A DNA stretch of 64,000 nt, from contig JABTUC010000005.1 of assembly GCA_015075545.1 (NCBI GenBank), forward strand, positions 186,001 through 250,000, written 5' to 3'. The position numbers were made by a program, and so were the translations under genes. Shown one piece after another: positions 1-14,674 of this stretch (its first letter is position 1; each line of letters opens with the position of its first letter). This stretch comes from Ideonella sp. Lineage in GTDB: Bacteria; Pseudomonadota; Gammaproteobacteria; Burkholderiales; Burkholderiaceae_C. The notes under the pieces were generated by a model that was given only the letters and a program-made list of their open reading frames with translations, did no database searches and was not told the DNA's origin.

Positions 1-1
1 C

Positions 2-1588
2 GTCGACCAGGCGGTGATGTCGTGCGGCGGCGTCAGCAACGGCATCTACCCGACCGATGCCGCCTCGCAGACGCAGTATCTGTGCGAAGACTCGCGCACC
101 ACGGTGCTGTTCGTCGAGGACGACGAGCAGCTCGACAAGGCGCTCGAGGTGCGCGCGCAACTGCCGCTGCTGCATCGCATCGTGGTGTTCGACATGGAGG
201 GTCTGTCGAATCTCGACGACCCGATGGTGATGAGCCTGGAAGCACTGCGCGCGCTCGGCCGCGAGCATGCGCAGGCCCATCCCGACGCGCTGCAGCAGCG
301 CATCGCGGCCATCGCCCCCGAGGATCTGGCGTTGCTGGTCTACACCTCGGGGACCACTGGCAGGCCCAAGGGCGCGATGCACCTGCACGGCGCGCTCACC
401 TGGACGGTGCGCCAGACCGCGCTCGTGCTGCCGCAGGTGCGCGGCGACGAGCGCATGTGCTTCCTGCCGCTGTGCCACGTCGCCGAGCGCGTGCTCGGCG
501 AGTTCTCGTCGATCTACGCCGGCTCGGTGCTCAATTTCGTCGAGAACCCCGACACGGTGCCCGAGAACGTGCGCGAGATCGCGCCGACCATCTTCTTCGC
601 CGTGCCGCGGGTGTGGGAGAAGTTCTATTCGGCGGTGACGATCGCCGTCCGCGAGGCGACGCGGCCTCAGCAGTGGGCCTATGCGTGGGCGATCGGCGTC
701 GGGCACCGGGTGGCCGGGCGCGTGCTCGCGCAGCAACCGGTGTCGGCCTGGCTCAAGCTGCGGTTTCTGGTGGCGCGGGTGCTGGTGCTGAACAACGTGC
801 GCCGGATGATCGGCATTCATCGCGCGCGCTACCTGCTGACCGGCGCCGCGCCGATTGCGCCCGACCTGATCCAGTGGTACCTCGCGCTCGGCGTACCGAT
901 GCTCGAGGGCTGGGGGATGACCGAAACCACCGCGATCGGCATCGTCAACCGGCCCGATGCGATGCGCATCGGCACCATCGGTACGCCGGCGCACGGCGTG
1001 CAGGCCCGGATCGACCCGGCCACCGGCGAGATCCAGGTGCGCGGCCGCAACGTCTTCGCCGGCTACCTCAACCAGCCCGAGAAGACCGCCGAGGCGATCG
1101 ACGCCGAGGGCTGGCTGCACACCGGCGACGTCGGCACCGTCGACGCTGACGGCTACTACCGCATCACCGACCGCATGAAGGACATCATCATCACCGCGGG
1201 CGGCAAGAACGTGACGCCCAGCGAGTGGGAGAACGAACTGAAGTTCAGCCCCTACGTCACCGACGCGGTGGTGATCGGCGACAAGCGGCCCTACCTCACC
1301 GCGCTGGTGATGATCGACCAGGAGAACGTCGAGCGTTTCGCGCAGGAGCGCGACATCCCGTTCTCCAACTACACCAGCCTGACGCGCGCGCCGGAGATCC
1401 GCGCGCTGATCGAGGGCGAGATCGACAAGGTCAACAAGAAGTTCGCGCGCGTCGAGCAGATCAAGCGCTTCCACCTGCTCGAGACGCAATTGACGGCCGA
1501 AGACGAAGAGCTGACGCCGACCATGAAGCTCAAGCGCAAACTGGTGCACGCGAAGTACGCACCGCAGATCGAAGCCATGTACCGATGA
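2..1588 (+). CDS. AMP-dependent long-chain acyl-CoA synthetase (5' truncated by window edge)
   Basis: The frame is already open at the window start, so the N-terminus lies outside; 528 codons remain. The adenylate-forming signature YTSGTTGRPKG is at about residues 116-126, followed by GWGMTETT (A5 motif) and a C-terminal TGDVG...DRMKDIIITAGGKNV hinge and lid region. This matches long-chain fatty-acid-CoA ligases of the FadD15/AMP-binding family, which activate a carboxylate to acyl-AMP and then acyl-CoA. The binding-protein gene starts 19 bp downstream, so the two are probably co-transcribed. In Burkholderiales such ligases often sit inside branched-chain-amino-acid-type ABC transporter clusters, which suggests uptake and activation of an organic acid. 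The substrate cannot be read from sequence. Confidence 0.88.
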   Translation, partial: VDQAVMSCGGVSNGIYPTDAASQTQYLCEDSRTTVLFVEDDEQLDKALEVRAQLPLLHRIVVFDMEGLSNLDDPMVMSLEALRALGREHAQAHPDALQQRIAAIAPEDLALLVYTSGTTGRPKGAMHLHGALTWTVRQTALVLPQVRGDERMCFLPLCHVAERVLGEFSSIYAGSVLNFVENPDTVPENVREIAPTIFFAVPRVWEKFYSAVTIAVREATRPQQWAYAWAIGVGHRVAGRVLAQQPVSAWLKLRFLVARVLVLNNVRRMIGIHRARYLLTGAAPIAPDLIQWYLALGVPMLEGWGMTETTAIGIVNRPDAMRIGTIGTPAHGVQARIDPATGEIQVRGRNVFAGYLNQPEKTAEAIDAEGWLHTGDVGTVDADGYYRITDRMKDIIITAGGKNVTPSEWENELKFSPYVTDAVVIGDKRPYLTALVMIDQENVERFAQERDIPFSNYTSLTRAPEIRALIEGEIDKVNKKFARVEQIKRFHLLETQLTAEDEELTPTMKLKRKLVHAKYAPQIEAMYR

Positions 1589-1607
1589 CCACCTGCAGGA
1601 GACTTCA

Positions 1608-2768
1608 ATGAAATTGCTCGCCGCTGCACTCGCCGCCACCGCGCTCGCCGCCGGCAGCGCCTTCGCCCAGCAGCAGGGCGTGTCCAAGACCGAGATCGTG
1701 ATCGGCACGATCCAGGATCTGTCGGGTCCGCTGGCCGGCTACGGCAAGCAGGTGCGCAACGGCATGGTGCTGCGCGTCGACGAGATCAACGAGCAGGGGG
1801 GCATCGGCGGGCGCAAGCTCAAGCTGCTCGTCGAAGACTCCGGCTACGACCCCAAGCGGGCCGTGCTGGCAGCGCAGAAGCTGGTGAACCAGGACAAGAT
1901 CTTCATGATGGTCGGGCACATCGGCACGGCCCAGAACCTGGCCGCGATGCCGGTGCTGTTCGAGAAGAACATCGTCAACTTCATGCCGGTGACCGCGGCG
2001 CGCGAGATGTACGAGCCGTTCAACCGTCTGAAGTACGCCTTCGCGGTGCCGTACTACGACCAGATGCTGGTGATGCTGCCCAAGATGGTGAAGGACAAGG
2101 GCGTCAAGAAGGTGTGCGCGATCTACCAGGACGACGAGTTCGGGCTCGAGGTCGTGCGCGGCGCCGAGGCAGGGCTGAAGAAGATCAACATGGAGATCGC
2201 CGAGAAGACCACCTACAAGCGCGGTGCCACCGACTTCTCGTCGCAGGTGGCGCGCATGAAGGCGGCCAATTGCGAGCTGGTGGTGATGGGCACCGTCATC
2301 CGCGAGACCATCGGCACGATCGCCGAATCGCGCAAGACCGGCTTCAATCCGATCTTCCTCGGCACCAGTGCCTGCTACACCGATCTGATCCACAAGCTCG
2401 GCGGCCCGGCGATGAACGGCCTGTATGCCTCGATGAGCACGCAGCAGCCGTACCTCGACGAGGCGTCGCAGCCGATCCGCTTCTGGGCCAACAAGTACAA
2501 GACCAAGTTCAACGAGGATCCGACGGTGTTCTCGGCCTACGGATACGTCATCGCCGATGCCTTCGCGCGTGCGGCCGCCAAGGCCGGCGCCAACCTCACC
2601 ACCGACAGCTTCATCAAGGCGATGGACACGATGGTGATTCCGCCCGACATGTTCGGCAGCCCCGAGGCCACCTTCGGGCCCAAAAAACGCCTGGGCAGCG
2701 ACGCGTCGCGGCTGTCGCAGATCGTCGACGGCAAGTGGAAGGTGATCTCGGGCTACGTGACGCCCTGA
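1608..2768 (+). CDS. ABC transporter substrate-binding protein, branched-chain amino acid (LivK) type
   Basis: This 386-aa protein begins with a Sec signal peptide ([20 protein letters not shown], cut before QQQG). The mature part has the type I periplasmic binding fold typical of Leu/Ile/Val receptors: [17 protein letters not shown] near the mature N-terminus, then a [14 protein letters not shown] segment. The start ATG has CAGGAGA eight bases upstream. It follows the acyl-CoA synthetase by 19 bp and is followed by a hairpin terminator, so it is probably the last gene of that operon. The permease and ATPase genes would lie upstream, outside the window. The ligand is unknown; in this context aromatic or fatty acids are as likely as amino acids. 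Confidence 0.88.
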   Translation: MKLLAAALAATALAAGSAFAQQQGVSKTEIVIGTIQDLSGPLAGYGKQVRNGMVLRVDEINEQGGIGGRKLKLLVEDSGYDPKRAVLAAQKLVNQDKIFMMVGHIGTAQNLAAMPVLFEKNIVNFMPVTAAREMYEPFNRLKYAFAVPYYDQMLVMLPKMVKDKGVKKVCAIYQDDEFGLEVVRGAEAGLKKINMEIAEKTTYKRGATDFSSQVARMKAANCELVVMGTVIRETIGTIAESRKTGFNPIFLGTSACYTDLIHKLGGPAMNGLYASMSTQQPYLDEASQPIRFWANKYKTKFNEDPTVFSAYGYVIADAFARAAAKAGANLTTDSFIKAMDTMVIPPDMFGSPEATFGPKKRLGSDASRLSQIVDGKWKVISGYVTP

Positions 2769-2789
2769 GCGAAGCAACGAGGTGCATCG

Positions 2790-2816
2790 CGGGCCGCTGA
2801 TGCGGCCCGTCTTGCT
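2790..2816 (+). terminator. Intrinsic terminator after the binding-protein gene
   Basis: An 8-bp perfect stem (CGGGCCGC / GCGGCCCG, loop TGAT, 2790-2809) is followed by a T-rich run TCTTGCT. It lies 22 bp after the stop of the binding-protein gene. Confidence 0.6.
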
Positions 2817-2847
2817 CTTGCCCGACCAGGCGGCGCGTGGCGCTGCC

Positions 2848-2853
2848 GATAAT
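2848..2853 (+). promoter_or_regulatory. -10-like element GATAAT six bases before the rlmD start
   Basis: GATAAT is separated from ATG 2860 by CGCCGC, and no Shine-Dalgarno is present. A transcript from this box would begin at or next to the start codon. I see no good -35 match, so the call rests on the -10 and on the same spacing recurring at other genes here. Confidence 0.45.
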
Positions 2854-2859
2854 CGCCGC

Positions 2860-4212
2860 ATGCACGATGACGAGGCGCCGTGGCTGCAGGTGGAGTCGCT
2901 CGACCTCGACGGGCAGGGCGTCGCGCACCGCAGCGACGGCAAGGTGGTGTTCGTCGAGGGCGCGCTGCCCGGTGAGCGCGTTCAAGTGTCGCTCGCGCGC
3001 CGCAAGGCGCAGTGGGAGCAGGGCACGCTGAGTGCGCTGCAGCGCGAGAGCTCGCAGCGGGTGGTGCCGCCGTGTCCGCATTTCGGCCTGCATGCGGGGG
3101 CGTGCGGCGGGTGCAAGCTGCAGCACCTGCATCCGTCTGCCCAGCTGGCGGCCAAACAGCGCGTGCTCGAAGACAGCCTGCAGCATCTGGCGCGCGTCAC
3201 CGCGCAGCGCGTGCTGCGGCCGCTGCAGGGCCCGGCCTGGGGCTACCGCCAGCGCGCGCGGCTGTCGGTGCGCTACGTGGCCAAGAAGAATGCCGTGCTG
3301 GTGGGTTTTCACGAGCGCAAGTCGCGCTACGTGGCCGACATGGCCGAGTGTCGCGTCCTGCCCCCCGCGGTCAGCGCGCTGTTGCCGGCGCTGCGCGAGT
3401 TGATCGGTGCGATGGCGGCGCGCGATCGCGTGCCGCAGATCGAGCTGGCGGCCGGCGACGACGTCTGCGCCCTTGTGCTGCGCCACCTCGATCCACTGTC
3501 CGGGCCTGACGTCGACCGCTTGCGCCGCTTCGCATCCAGCCACCGTGTGCAATGGTGGCTGCAACCAGGGGGCCCCGACACCGCGCGGCCGCTCGACGCC
3601 GGCGGCGGCGCGCTGAACTACGCCCTGCCGGATTTCGGGCTGAAGGTCGCTTTCCGCCCGACCGACTTCACGCAGGTGAACCTGGCGATCAACCGCGTGC
3701 TGGTGGCCCAGGCGGTACGCCACCTCGACCCTGCACCAGACGACCAGGTGATCGACTGGTTCTGCGGCCTGGGCAACTTCACGCTCGCGCTGGCGCGCCG
3801 CGCACGCACCGTGCTCGGCATCGAAGGCAGTCGCGGCCTGGTCGAGCGCGCGCGCGACAACGCGCGGGCCCATGCACTGGACGAGCGTGCCTCGTTCGAG
3901 GCGCGCAACCTGTTCGAGCTCTCGGCCGACGACCTGCTCGCGCTGCCGCGCGCGCAACGCTGGCTGATCGATCCGCCGCGCGAGGGCGCCTTCGCGCTGG
4001 CCAAGTCGGCGGCCGAACTGGCGCAGGCCGGCTGGCAGGCTCCGCAGCGCATCGTCTACGTGAGCTGCAACCCCGCGACGCTGGCGCGCGACGCCGGGCT
4101 GCTGGTTCATCGGGCCGGCTACGTGTGTGCGGCTGCAGGGGTGGTCGACATGTTCCCCCACACGGCGCACGTGGAAAGCCTTGCGGTCTTCGACCGCAAG
4201 GCTTCGGCGTAG
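2860..4212 (+). CDS. rlmD: 23S rRNA (uracil(1939)-C5)-methyltransferase RlmD (RumA)
   Basis: This 450-aa SAM-dependent methylase modifies U1939 of 23S rRNA. An N-terminal TRAM-like beta domain (residues 5-60) is followed by a cysteine cluster, with CPHFG...CGGC near residues 72-87, matching the [4Fe-4S] ligands of RumA. The SAM motif [15 protein letters not shown], the catalytic region IDPPREGAF and the nucleophile motif [11 protein letters not shown] are all present. ATG 2860 is chosen over upstream in-frame starts because homology begins there and a -10-like box lies just before it. The last codons and the stop run into the first copy of a 59-bp tandem repeat. Confidence 0.93.
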   Translation: MHDDEAPWLQVESLDLDGQGVAHRSDGKVVFVEGALPGERVQVSLARRKAQWEQGTLSALQRESSQRVVPPCPHFGLHAGACGGCKLQHLHPSAQLAAKQRVLEDSLQHLARVTAQRVLRPLQGPAWGYRQRARLSVRYVAKKNAVLVGFHERKSRYVADMAECRVLPPAVSALLPALRELIGAMAARDRVPQIELAAGDDVCALVLRHLDPLSGPDVDRLRRFASSHRVQWWLQPGGPDTARPLDAGGGALNYALPDFGLKVAFRPTDFTQVNLAINRVLVAQAVRHLDPAPDDQVIDWFCGLGNFTLALARRARTVLGIEGSRGLVERARDNARAHALDERASFEARNLFELSADDLLALPRAQRWLIDPPREGAFALAKSAAELAQAGWQAPQRIVYVSCNPATLARDAGLLVHRAGYVCAAAGVVDMFPHTAHVESLAVFDRKASA

Positions 4213-4344
4213 GGCCACATCGCGCAGCGATGTGCGCCGGAGCCAAAGCAGCATTCCGGGCTTCGGCGTAGGGCCACATCGCGCAGCGATGTGCGCCGGA
4301 GCCAAAGCAGCATTCCGGGCTTCGGCGCAGGGCCACATCGCGCG
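4202..4344. repeat. 59-bp tandem repeat, two full copies plus a partial third, each with a hairpin
   Basis: Copies at 4202-4260 and 4261-4319 are identical over 59 bp; a third begins at 4320 and diverges after about 25 bp. Each full unit carries the palindrome CACATCGC-GCA-GCGATGTG (8-bp stem, 3-nt loop). The first copy contains the last codons and stop of rlmD, so the repeat grew from the gene end into the intergenic space. REP-like function or RNA stability is possible but not shown. Confidence 0.85.
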
Positions 4345-4360
4345 AGCGCCTCACAACGAC

Positions 4361-4384
4361 GAAGGGCCCCTCCAGGGGCCCTTC
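4361..4384. terminator. Strong hairpin between convergent rlmD and the Bax-inhibitor gene
   Basis: A 10-bp perfect stem GAAGGGCCCC / GGGGCCCTTC with loop TCCA lies between the two convergent genes. There is no long T-run on either side, so it is a probable bidirectional terminator rather than a textbook one. Confidence 0.55.
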
Positions 4385-4405
4385 GCTCGGTTGCTCGGGG
4401 GCTCG

Positions 4406-5101
4406 TCAGTCCCGCTCGCCGCCGAAGATCCCGAGCAGCATCAGCAGGCTCTGGAACACGTTGTAGAGGTCCAGATAGATCGCCAGCGTTGCCGACACGT
4501 AGTTGGTCTCCCCGCCGTCGACCACCCGCTTGATGTCGTACAGCATGAACGCCGAGAAGACGCCCAGGCACAGCACCAGCATCGTCAGCATCAGCGCCGA
4601 CGACTGCAGGAAGAAGTTGACTACGAAGCCCACCAGCACGATCAGTGCGCCGACCATCAGGAACTTGCCCATGCTGGACAGGTCGCGCTTGATCACCGTC
4701 GACAGCGTCGCCATCGCGAAGAAGATCACTGCGGTGCCGCCGAACGCGGTCATGATCAGCGTGGCGCCGTTGGCCATGCCCAGCACGAAGGCCAGCAGGC
4801 GCGACAGCATCAGGCCCATGAAGAACGTGAAAGCCAGCAGCAGGTAGACGCCTGCCGGCGAGTTCTTGGTTCGCTCGATCGCGTAGATCAGCCCGAATGC
4901 GCCGGCGAAGAAGACGATCAGGCTGATGCCCGGTGTCATCGCGGTCGCGATGCCGGTGCTGATGCCGACCCACGCGCCGAGCACCGTGGGCAGCAGCGAA
5001 AGCGCCAGCAGCCAGTAGGTGTTGCGCAGGACGCGGTTGCGATCGGGGGCCAGCGCGCCGGAGCCGGCCAGGCCGGGCTGGGTTTGCAGCCGTTGTTCCA
5101 T
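4406..5101 (-). CDS. Bax inhibitor-1/YccA family inner-membrane protein
   Basis: This 231-aa protein has about seven hydrophobic segments (from LLALSLLPTVLGAWVGI through the C-terminal LAIYLDLYNVFQSLLMLLGIF) and the BI-1 family ending YLDLYNVF. YccA, the E. coli relative, is an FtsH substrate and modulator in the inner membrane; ftsH is also in this window but 7 kb away. The start at 5101 is chosen because GGAGGATTC lies directly upstream; a longer in-frame start at 5161 lacks a ribosome site. It is convergent with rlmD and divergent from carA. Confidence 0.9.
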   Translation of the reverse strand: MEQRLQTQPGLAGSGALAPDRNRVLRNTYWLLALSLLPTVLGAWVGISTGIATAMTPGISLIVFFAGAFGLIYAIERTKNSPAGVYLLLAFTFFMGLMLSRLLAFVLGMANGATLIMTAFGGTAVIFFAMATLSTVIKRDLSSMGKFLMVGALIVLVGFVVNFFLQSSALMLTMLVLCLGVFSAFMLYDIKRVVDGGETNYVSATLAIYLDLYNVFQSLLMLLGIFGGERD

Positions 5102-5245
5102 GAATCCTCCGAAGTTGGATGACGCGGGTTTCAGACCCACGCCCCTATTGTAAGTTCCCATTCAGGTGCCGGGGTGATTTGTGTTTCGCAATAGCGTCTG
5201 CTCATGGGGGTCGCGCCCCGCCGCGGTGCGGCAAACCCGCGCCGC

Positions 5246-5251
5246 TATAAT
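5246..5251 (+). promoter_or_regulatory. Probable carAB promoter -10 box
   Basis: A perfect TATAAT lies in the GC-rich divergent region upstream of carA; the -35 side is weak. It would give a leader of about 115 nt. That leader contains the palindrome CCGTCGACGG and an ACTCCG/CGGAGT hairpin shortly before the start, but nothing I can match to a known pyrimidine attenuator. Confidence 0.5.
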
Positions 5252-5371
5252 CTGCCCGCGTCCTACACCCCGCGCGCAGCCTAGCGAGACTCCGTCGACG
5301 GTTTCCCCTCGGACTCCGGCCTCCGAACAGCGGAGTGGAGCTGGGTGCGCATACCGACGGAGCCCCCTTTC

Positions 5372-6523
5372 TTGCCAGCCGCCTCGCCACCCGCCCTGCT
5401 CGCGCTCGCGGACGGCAGCGTCTTCATCGGCCATTCGATCGGCGCCGCGGGCGCCACGGTAGGCGAAGCGGTGTTCAACACCGCGCTCACCGGCTACCAG
5501 GAGATCCTGACCGATCCGAGCTACTGCCGGCAGATCGTCACGCTGACCTATCCGCACATCGGCAATACCGGCGTCAATGCCGAGGACGTCGAGGCCAGCC
5601 GGGTGCATGCCGCCGGCCTGGTGATCAAGGATCTGCCGGTGCGCTCGTCGAGCTTCCGCCAGACGATGACGCTGCAGCAGTACCTGCAGCGCGAGGCCGT
5701 GGTGGCGATCGCGGGCATCGATACGCGCCGGTTGACGCGTCACTTGCGCGCGCACGGCACGCAGAGCGGCTGTATCACCGCATTCGCACCCGCTGCGCGC
5801 ATCGAGCCGGCCGACATCGACGCCGCGGTGGCCCGGGCGCGCAATGCGCCCAGCATGCTGGGGCAGGATCTGGCGCGCGAGGTCTCGGTCAAGCAGCCTT
5901 ACGCGTGGCACGAGGGCGAATGGCGCCTGGGCGCTGGCCATGCCGCGCCGCCGCCCGCGCGCTGGCACGTCGTGGCCTACGACTACGGCATCAAGCGCAA
6001 CATCGCGCGCATGCTGGCCAGCCGCGGCTGCCGCGTCACCGTGGTGCCGGCACAGACCACGGCGGCCGAGGCGCTGGCGCTGTCGCCCGACGGCATCTTC
6101 CTGAGCAACGGGCCAGGCGACCCGCAGGCGTGCGACTACGCGATCCGCGCGACCCGAACGCTGGTGGACAGCGGCCTGCCGGTGTTCGGCATCTGCCTTG
6201 GCCACCAGATGCTCGCGCTGGCGTCGGGCGCCAAGACGTTCAAGATGAAGTTCGGCCACCACGGTGCCAACCACCCGGTGAAGGATCTCGACAGCGGCCG
6301 CGTCTCGATCACCAGCCAGAACCACGGTTTCGCGGTGGACGAGAAGACGCTGCCGCCCGCGCTGCGCGCCACCCATGTGTCGCTGTTCGACGGCACGCTG
6401 CAAGGGCTCGAGCGCACCGACCGGCCGGTGTTCAGCTTCCAGGGTCACCCCGAGGCGAGCCCGGGGCCGCACGACATCGGCTACCTGTTCGACCGTTTCG
6501 TGGCCCTGATGGAGAAGCGCTGA
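5372..6523 (+). CDS. carA: Carbamoyl-phosphate synthase small (glutaminase) subunit
   Basis: CarA releases ammonia from glutamine for CarB, feeding pyrimidine and arginine synthesis. The N-terminal CPSase domain starts [12 protein letters not shown]; the class I amidotransferase domain has the nucleophile motif FGICLGHQM (Cys about residue 275) and the histidine motif [13 protein letters not shown]. The TTG at 5372 is chosen: it has GGAG nine bases upstream and gives 383 aa, close to the E. coli length. GTG 5345 is in frame and would add nine residues. The stop is one base before carB, so the genes are coupled. Confidence 0.93.
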   Translation: MPAASPPALLALADGSVFIGHSIGAAGATVGEAVFNTALTGYQEILTDPSYCRQIVTLTYPHIGNTGVNAEDVEASRVHAAGLVIKDLPVRSSSFRQTMTLQQYLQREAVVAIAGIDTRRLTRHLRAHGTQSGCITAFAPAARIEPADIDAAVARARNAPSMLGQDLAREVSVKQPYAWHEGEWRLGAGHAAPPPARWHVVAYDYGIKRNIARMLASRGCRVTVVPAQTTAAEALALSPDGIFLSNGPGDPQACDYAIRATRTLVDSGLPVFGICLGHQMLALASGAKTFKMKFGHHGANHPVKDLDSGRVSITSQNHGFAVDEKTLPPALRATHVSLFDGTLQGLERTDRPVFSFQGHPEASPGPHDIGYLFDRFVALMEKR

Positions 6524-6524
6524 C

Positions 6525-9863
<3,339 letters not shown>

Positions 9864-9908
9864 ACTGCCATCATGGCGGCGCGTGGTGGCGCCGCCTGCT
9901 CGATGCGA

Positions 9909-9929
9909 CGCGCCCTCAGGCGCGTTTTT
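9909..9929 (+). terminator. Intrinsic terminator between carB and greA (possible greA attenuator)
   Basis: The stem CGCGCC / GGCGCG with loop CTCA (9909-9924) is followed directly by TTTTT. It ends 21 bp before the greA start. It can end the carAB transcript and would also act on any transcript starting at 9861-9875. Confidence 0.7.
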
Positions 9930-9950
9930 CTCTTTGCGATGGAATCCGCG

Positions 9951-10427
9951 ATGGCCACCATTCCTCTGACACGCCGTGGCGCCGAACTGCTGAAGACCGA
10001 GTTGCAACGGCTCAAGTCGGTCGAACGCCATGCGGCCATCCAGGCGATCGCCGAGGCGCGAGGCCACGGCGACCTGTCGGAAAACGCCGAGTACGAGGCG
10101 GCCAAGGACAAGCAGGCCTTCGTCGAAGGGCGCATCGCCGAGATCGAGGGCAAGCTCGCCGCCGCGCAGGTGATCGACCCCGCCTCGCTCGATGCCGGCG
10201 GCCGCGTCGTGTTCGGCGCCACCGTCGAGCTCGAAGACGAAGCGGGCGGCCAGCGCGTCACCTACCAGATCGTCGGCGACGACGAGGCCGACCTGAAGCA
10301 GGGTCTGATCTCGATCAGCTCGCCGATCGCGCGCGCGCTGATCGGCAAGGAAAGCGGCGACGTGGCCGACGTGCAGGCGCCCGGTGGCGTCAAGAGCTAC
10401 GAGATCGTCGACGTGCGCTACCGGTGA
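9951..10427 (+). CDS. greA: Transcription elongation factor GreA
   Basis: This 158-aa protein rescues backtracked RNA polymerase by stimulating transcript cleavage in the secondary channel. The N-terminal coiled coil carries the tip [13 protein letters not shown], with the acidic residues D41 and E44 at the E. coli positions. The C-terminal FKBP-like domain ends SYEIVDVRY. The start at 9951 (MATIPLT) fits family length. The frame is open back to ATG 9873, which would add 26 basic or hydrophobic residues translated through a terminator hairpin, so I do not prefer it. Confidence 0.94.
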   Translation: MATIPLTRRGAELLKTELQRLKSVERHAAIQAIAEARGHGDLSENAEYEAAKDKQAFVEGRIAEIEGKLAAAQVIDPASLDAGGRVVFGATVELEDEAGGQRVTYQIVGDDEADLKQGLISISSPIARALIGKESGDVADVQAPGGVKSYEIVDVRYR

Positions 10428-10499
10428 CCTGCGCCGGCGCAGCACCGCGCTCGGTGGTGGCCGGTGGAGCCGCCTGCCGGTGCGATCGCGCGAGCGAGC

Positions 10500-10970
10500 T
10501 CAGACCGCCTTCTTCTTGAGGCTGCTGGTGCGCCGCTTGGCGCGCTTGACCAACCCGCCTGCGGTGACGCGTTGATTGCCCAGCACCTGGACCTTCCTGA
10601 TCGTCGGCCGCTGCGCCGGATTGCGCGAGAACTTCACCAGCCGCACGGTGCGCGGGCCCGGCAATCGGCCGTCGCGCGAGGCCGTGGCTTTTGGCGGCAG
10701 GGGCCGCCACAGTACCAGCAGCTTGCCGATGTGCTGCACGGCCGCTGCGCCGAGGCGGTCGGCCGCGTCGATCAACAGCGCCTGTCGCTGCTCGCGGGAT
10801 TCGGAGAGCACGCGCACCTTGACCAATCCGTGCGCCCTCAGCGCCGAGTCGAGTTCGCGTTGCACCGAGGGGCTCAGGCCGTCGCTGCCGATCATCACCA
10901 CCGGGTCGAGGTGGTGCGCCGATGCGCGCAGCGCCTTGCGCTGCTCGGCAGACAGGATGATCGCGGCCAT
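10500..10970 (-). CDS. yhbY: YhbY/CRS1-YhbY (CRM) domain RNA-binding protein
   Basis: This 156-aa protein has the CRM fold at residues 5-95: [20 protein letters not shown], the GSDGLSPSV loop (GxxG-type) and [13 protein letters not shown]. YhbY associates with the pre-50S ribosome and group-II-intron-like RNA. A basic tail rich in Arg and Lys (residues 98-156) extends beyond the roughly 97-aa E. coli protein. It is divergent from rlmE, another 50S maturation gene, across a 23-bp gap. A GATAAT box lies six bases before its ATG. Confidence 0.9.
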   Translation of the reverse strand: MAAIILSAEQRKALRASAHHLDPVVMIGSDGLSPSVQRELDSALRAHGLVKVRVLSESREQRQALLIDAADRLGAAAVQHIGKLLVLWRPLPPKATASRDGRLPGPRTVRLVKFSRNPAQRPTIRKVQVLGNQRVTAGGLVKRAKRRTSSLKKKAV

Positions 10971-10976
10971 CCGATC

Positions 10977-10982
10977 ATTATC
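10977..10982 (-). promoter_or_regulatory. -10-like GATAAT six bases before the yhbY start
   Basis: On the minus strand GATAAT-GATCGG-ATG. There is no Shine-Dalgarno, and transcription would start at or near the ATG. Confidence 0.45.
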
Positions 10983-10993
10983 TCCGCGGCGCC

Positions 10994-11662
10994 ATGAGCC
11001 GAAGCAAGAAGGTCAACCGGGCGTGGCTGCATGACCATGTCACCGACCCCTACGTCAAGCTGGCGCGCAAGGAGGACTACCGCGCGCGCGCAGCCTACAA
11101 GCTCAAGGAGATCGACGAAGCGCTGCATCTGCTCGCGCCCGGACAGGTGGTGGTCGACCTCGGCAGCGCGCCGGGCGCATGGAGCCAGTACGTGCGGCGG
11201 CGGTTCGCGCCGAAGGCCGTCGCCGGTGGCGGCGCGGCGCCCGGCGCGCTCGACGGCACGATCATCGCGCTCGATATGCTGCCGATGGCGCCGATCGAAG
11301 GCGTGCATTTCGTCGAGGGCGATTTCCGCGACGAAGCCGCGGCGCAGGCGCTGGCCGCACGGCTGCAGGGCCGCGCGGTCGACGTCGTGCTGTCGGACAT
11401 GGCCCCCAACCTGTCGGGGGTGGCGGTGTCCGATGCGGCGCGCATGGCCGATCTGGTCGAGCTCGCGCTCGCGTTCGCACGGCAGCACCTTGCCATCGAC
11501 GGCGCGCTGGTGGCCAAGGTGTTCCATGGCAGCGGCTACAGCCAACTGGTCGAGCGCTTCAAGCAGACGTTTCGGGTTGTGAAGGCGATCAAGCCCAAGG
11601 CGTCGCGCGACAAGTCGGCCGAAACCTTTCTGGTGGGGCGGGGTCTGAAGCGACCCAGGTGA
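10994..11662 (+). CDS. rlmE: 23S rRNA 2'-O-methyltransferase RlmE (FtsJ/RrmJ)
   Basis: At 222 aa it methylates the 2'-OH of U2552 in the 50S A-loop. The SAM motif [14 protein letters not shown] and the catalytic K-D-K-E tetrad are visible at K36, D135 (LSDMAPN), K175 (AKVFHG) and E210 (SAETFLV). It is 13 residues longer than the E. coli protein, mainly through a Gly/Ala-rich loop at about residues 74-88. It precedes ftsH by about 200 bp, the same order as rlmE-ftsH in many proteobacteria, where both are heat induced. Confidence 0.95.
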   Translation: MSRSKKVNRAWLHDHVTDPYVKLARKEDYRARAAYKLKEIDEALHLLAPGQVVVDLGSAPGAWSQYVRRRFAPKAVAGGGAAPGALDGTIIALDMLPMAPIEGVHFVEGDFRDEAAAQALAARLQGRAVDVVLSDMAPNLSGVAVSDAARMADLVELALAFARQHLAIDGALVAKVFHGSGYSQLVERFKQTFRVVKAIKPKASRDKSAETFLVGRGLKRPR

Positions 11663-11737
11663 AGCCGCCTGCGGCGGCGCCAACGAATGCGCATCGGGCC
11701 CGCCTTCGCCAGACCCCCCGACGCGCGAGGGCGGACC

Positions 11738-11765
11738 CTTGTCTGCACTAGAATCGACCCCAATT
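11738..11765 (+). promoter_or_regulatory. Candidate sigma-32 promoter upstream of ftsH
   Basis: CTTGTCT (11738-11744), a 13-bp spacer and CCCCAATT (11758-11765) resemble the RpoH consensus CTTGAAA-N13-CCCCATNT. A sigma-70-like TAGAAT at 11749-11754 overlaps it. The leader to the ftsH start would be about 90-100 nt. Confidence 0.5.
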
Positions 11766-11860
11766 GCGCTCGCAGGTGCGACGCGTCCGTGTCGCCGCTT
11801 TGGTGACGGAGCCGGGAGCATGTCAGCGCGCGGATCCGATGCAGGCTGGAAGGAGCCGCG

Positions 11861-13765
<1,905 letters not shown>

Positions 13766-13787
13766 GCGTTCGCAGGCGTCACAATCG

Positions 13788-13808
13788 ACGGGGCCGCTGG
13801 CCCCGTTT
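13788..13808 (+). terminator. Hairpin with short T-run after ftsH
   Basis: An 8-bp stem ACGGGGCC / GGCCCCGT with loop GCT, followed by TT. It lies between ftsH and folP and partly overlaps a CACAAT box (13780-13785) that could be the folP -10, so it may attenuate rather than fully stop read-through. Confidence 0.5.
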
Positions 13809-13830
13809 CGCATTCCATCCGTCGACGCCG

Positions 13831-14664
13831 ATGCTCTGGCAGACCTCGCGCCACACGATCGACCTCGCACGCACGCGCGTGATGGGCATCGTCAACGTGA
13901 CGCCCGATTCGTTCTACGACGGCGGCCGCCATGCGAGCGTCGGGGCCGCGCGCGCGCATTGCGAGCGGCTGGTCGGCGAGGGCGCCGACATGCTGGACAT
14001 CGGCGGCGAGTCGACGCGGCCCGGCGCACGCGCGCCGGGCGTGCAACGAGAGATCGACCGCGTGCTGCCGGTGATCGAGCACGCCTGCACGCTCGGGGTG
14101 CCGGTGTCGATCGACAGCAGCCGGCCCGAGGTGATGCGTGCGGCACTGGCCGCGGGCGCCGACATCGTCAACGACGTGCGGGCACTGCGCGCGCCCGGGG
14201 CGCTCAAGGCCGTGGCCGCGCACGGCAGCTGCGGTGTCTGCTTGATGCACATGCTGGGCGACGACCCGTCGACGATGCAGTGCGCCCCCGTCTACGCCGA
14301 CGTGGTGACCGAGGTGTGCGCCTTTCTGCAGGAGCGGCTGGCGCAGGCCGAGCGTGCCGGTGTGGCGAAATCGCGCATCGTGCTCGATCCGGGGATCGGT
14401 TTCGGCAAGACGCCGGAGCACAATTGGGCGCTGATGCAGAGGCTCGAGATGTTGTGCGCAATCGGCCAGCCGGTGCTGATCGGCTGGTCACGCAAGTCGA
14501 CGCTGGGCGCGCTCACCGGCCGCGACGCCGACGGGCGGTTGTCGGCCAGCCTGGCTGCGGCACTGGCCGCCGCACAGCGCGGCGCGCGCATCGTGCGCGT
14601 GCACGACGTGGCGCCGACGGTCGATGCGCTGGCGGTCTGGCGTCGCTGCGGTTTCAACGCTTGA
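13831..14664 (+). CDS. folP: Dihydropteroate synthase
   Basis: This 277-aa cytoplasmic enzyme condenses 4-aminobenzoate with hydroxymethyldihydropterin diphosphate in folate synthesis and is the sulfonamide target. The signatures are [14 protein letters not shown] near residue 15, [12 protein letters not shown] near 52 and [11 protein letters not shown] near 215. ATG 13831 is chosen because family homology begins at [12 protein letters not shown]. The frame is open upstream, but that part reads through the 3' end of ftsH. glmM follows after 10 bp. Confidence 0.95.
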   Translation: MLWQTSRHTIDLARTRVMGIVNVTPDSFYDGGRHASVGAARAHCERLVGEGADMLDIGGESTRPGARAPGVQREIDRVLPVIEHACTLGVPVSIDSSRPEVMRAALAAGADIVNDVRALRAPGALKAVAAHGSCGVCLMHMLGDDPSTMQCAPVYADVVTEVCAFLQERLAQAERAGVAKSRIVLDPGIGFGKTPEHNWALMQRLEMLCAIGQPVLIGWSRKSTLGALTGRDADGRLSASLAAALAAAQRGARIVRVHDVAPTVDALAVWRRCGFNA

Positions 14665-14674
14665 CGGGGAGACG

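Noticed and set aside
4202-4344. Tandem repeat considered as a CRISPR array
   Set aside because: The units are directly adjacent with no variable spacers, and no cas genes are present.
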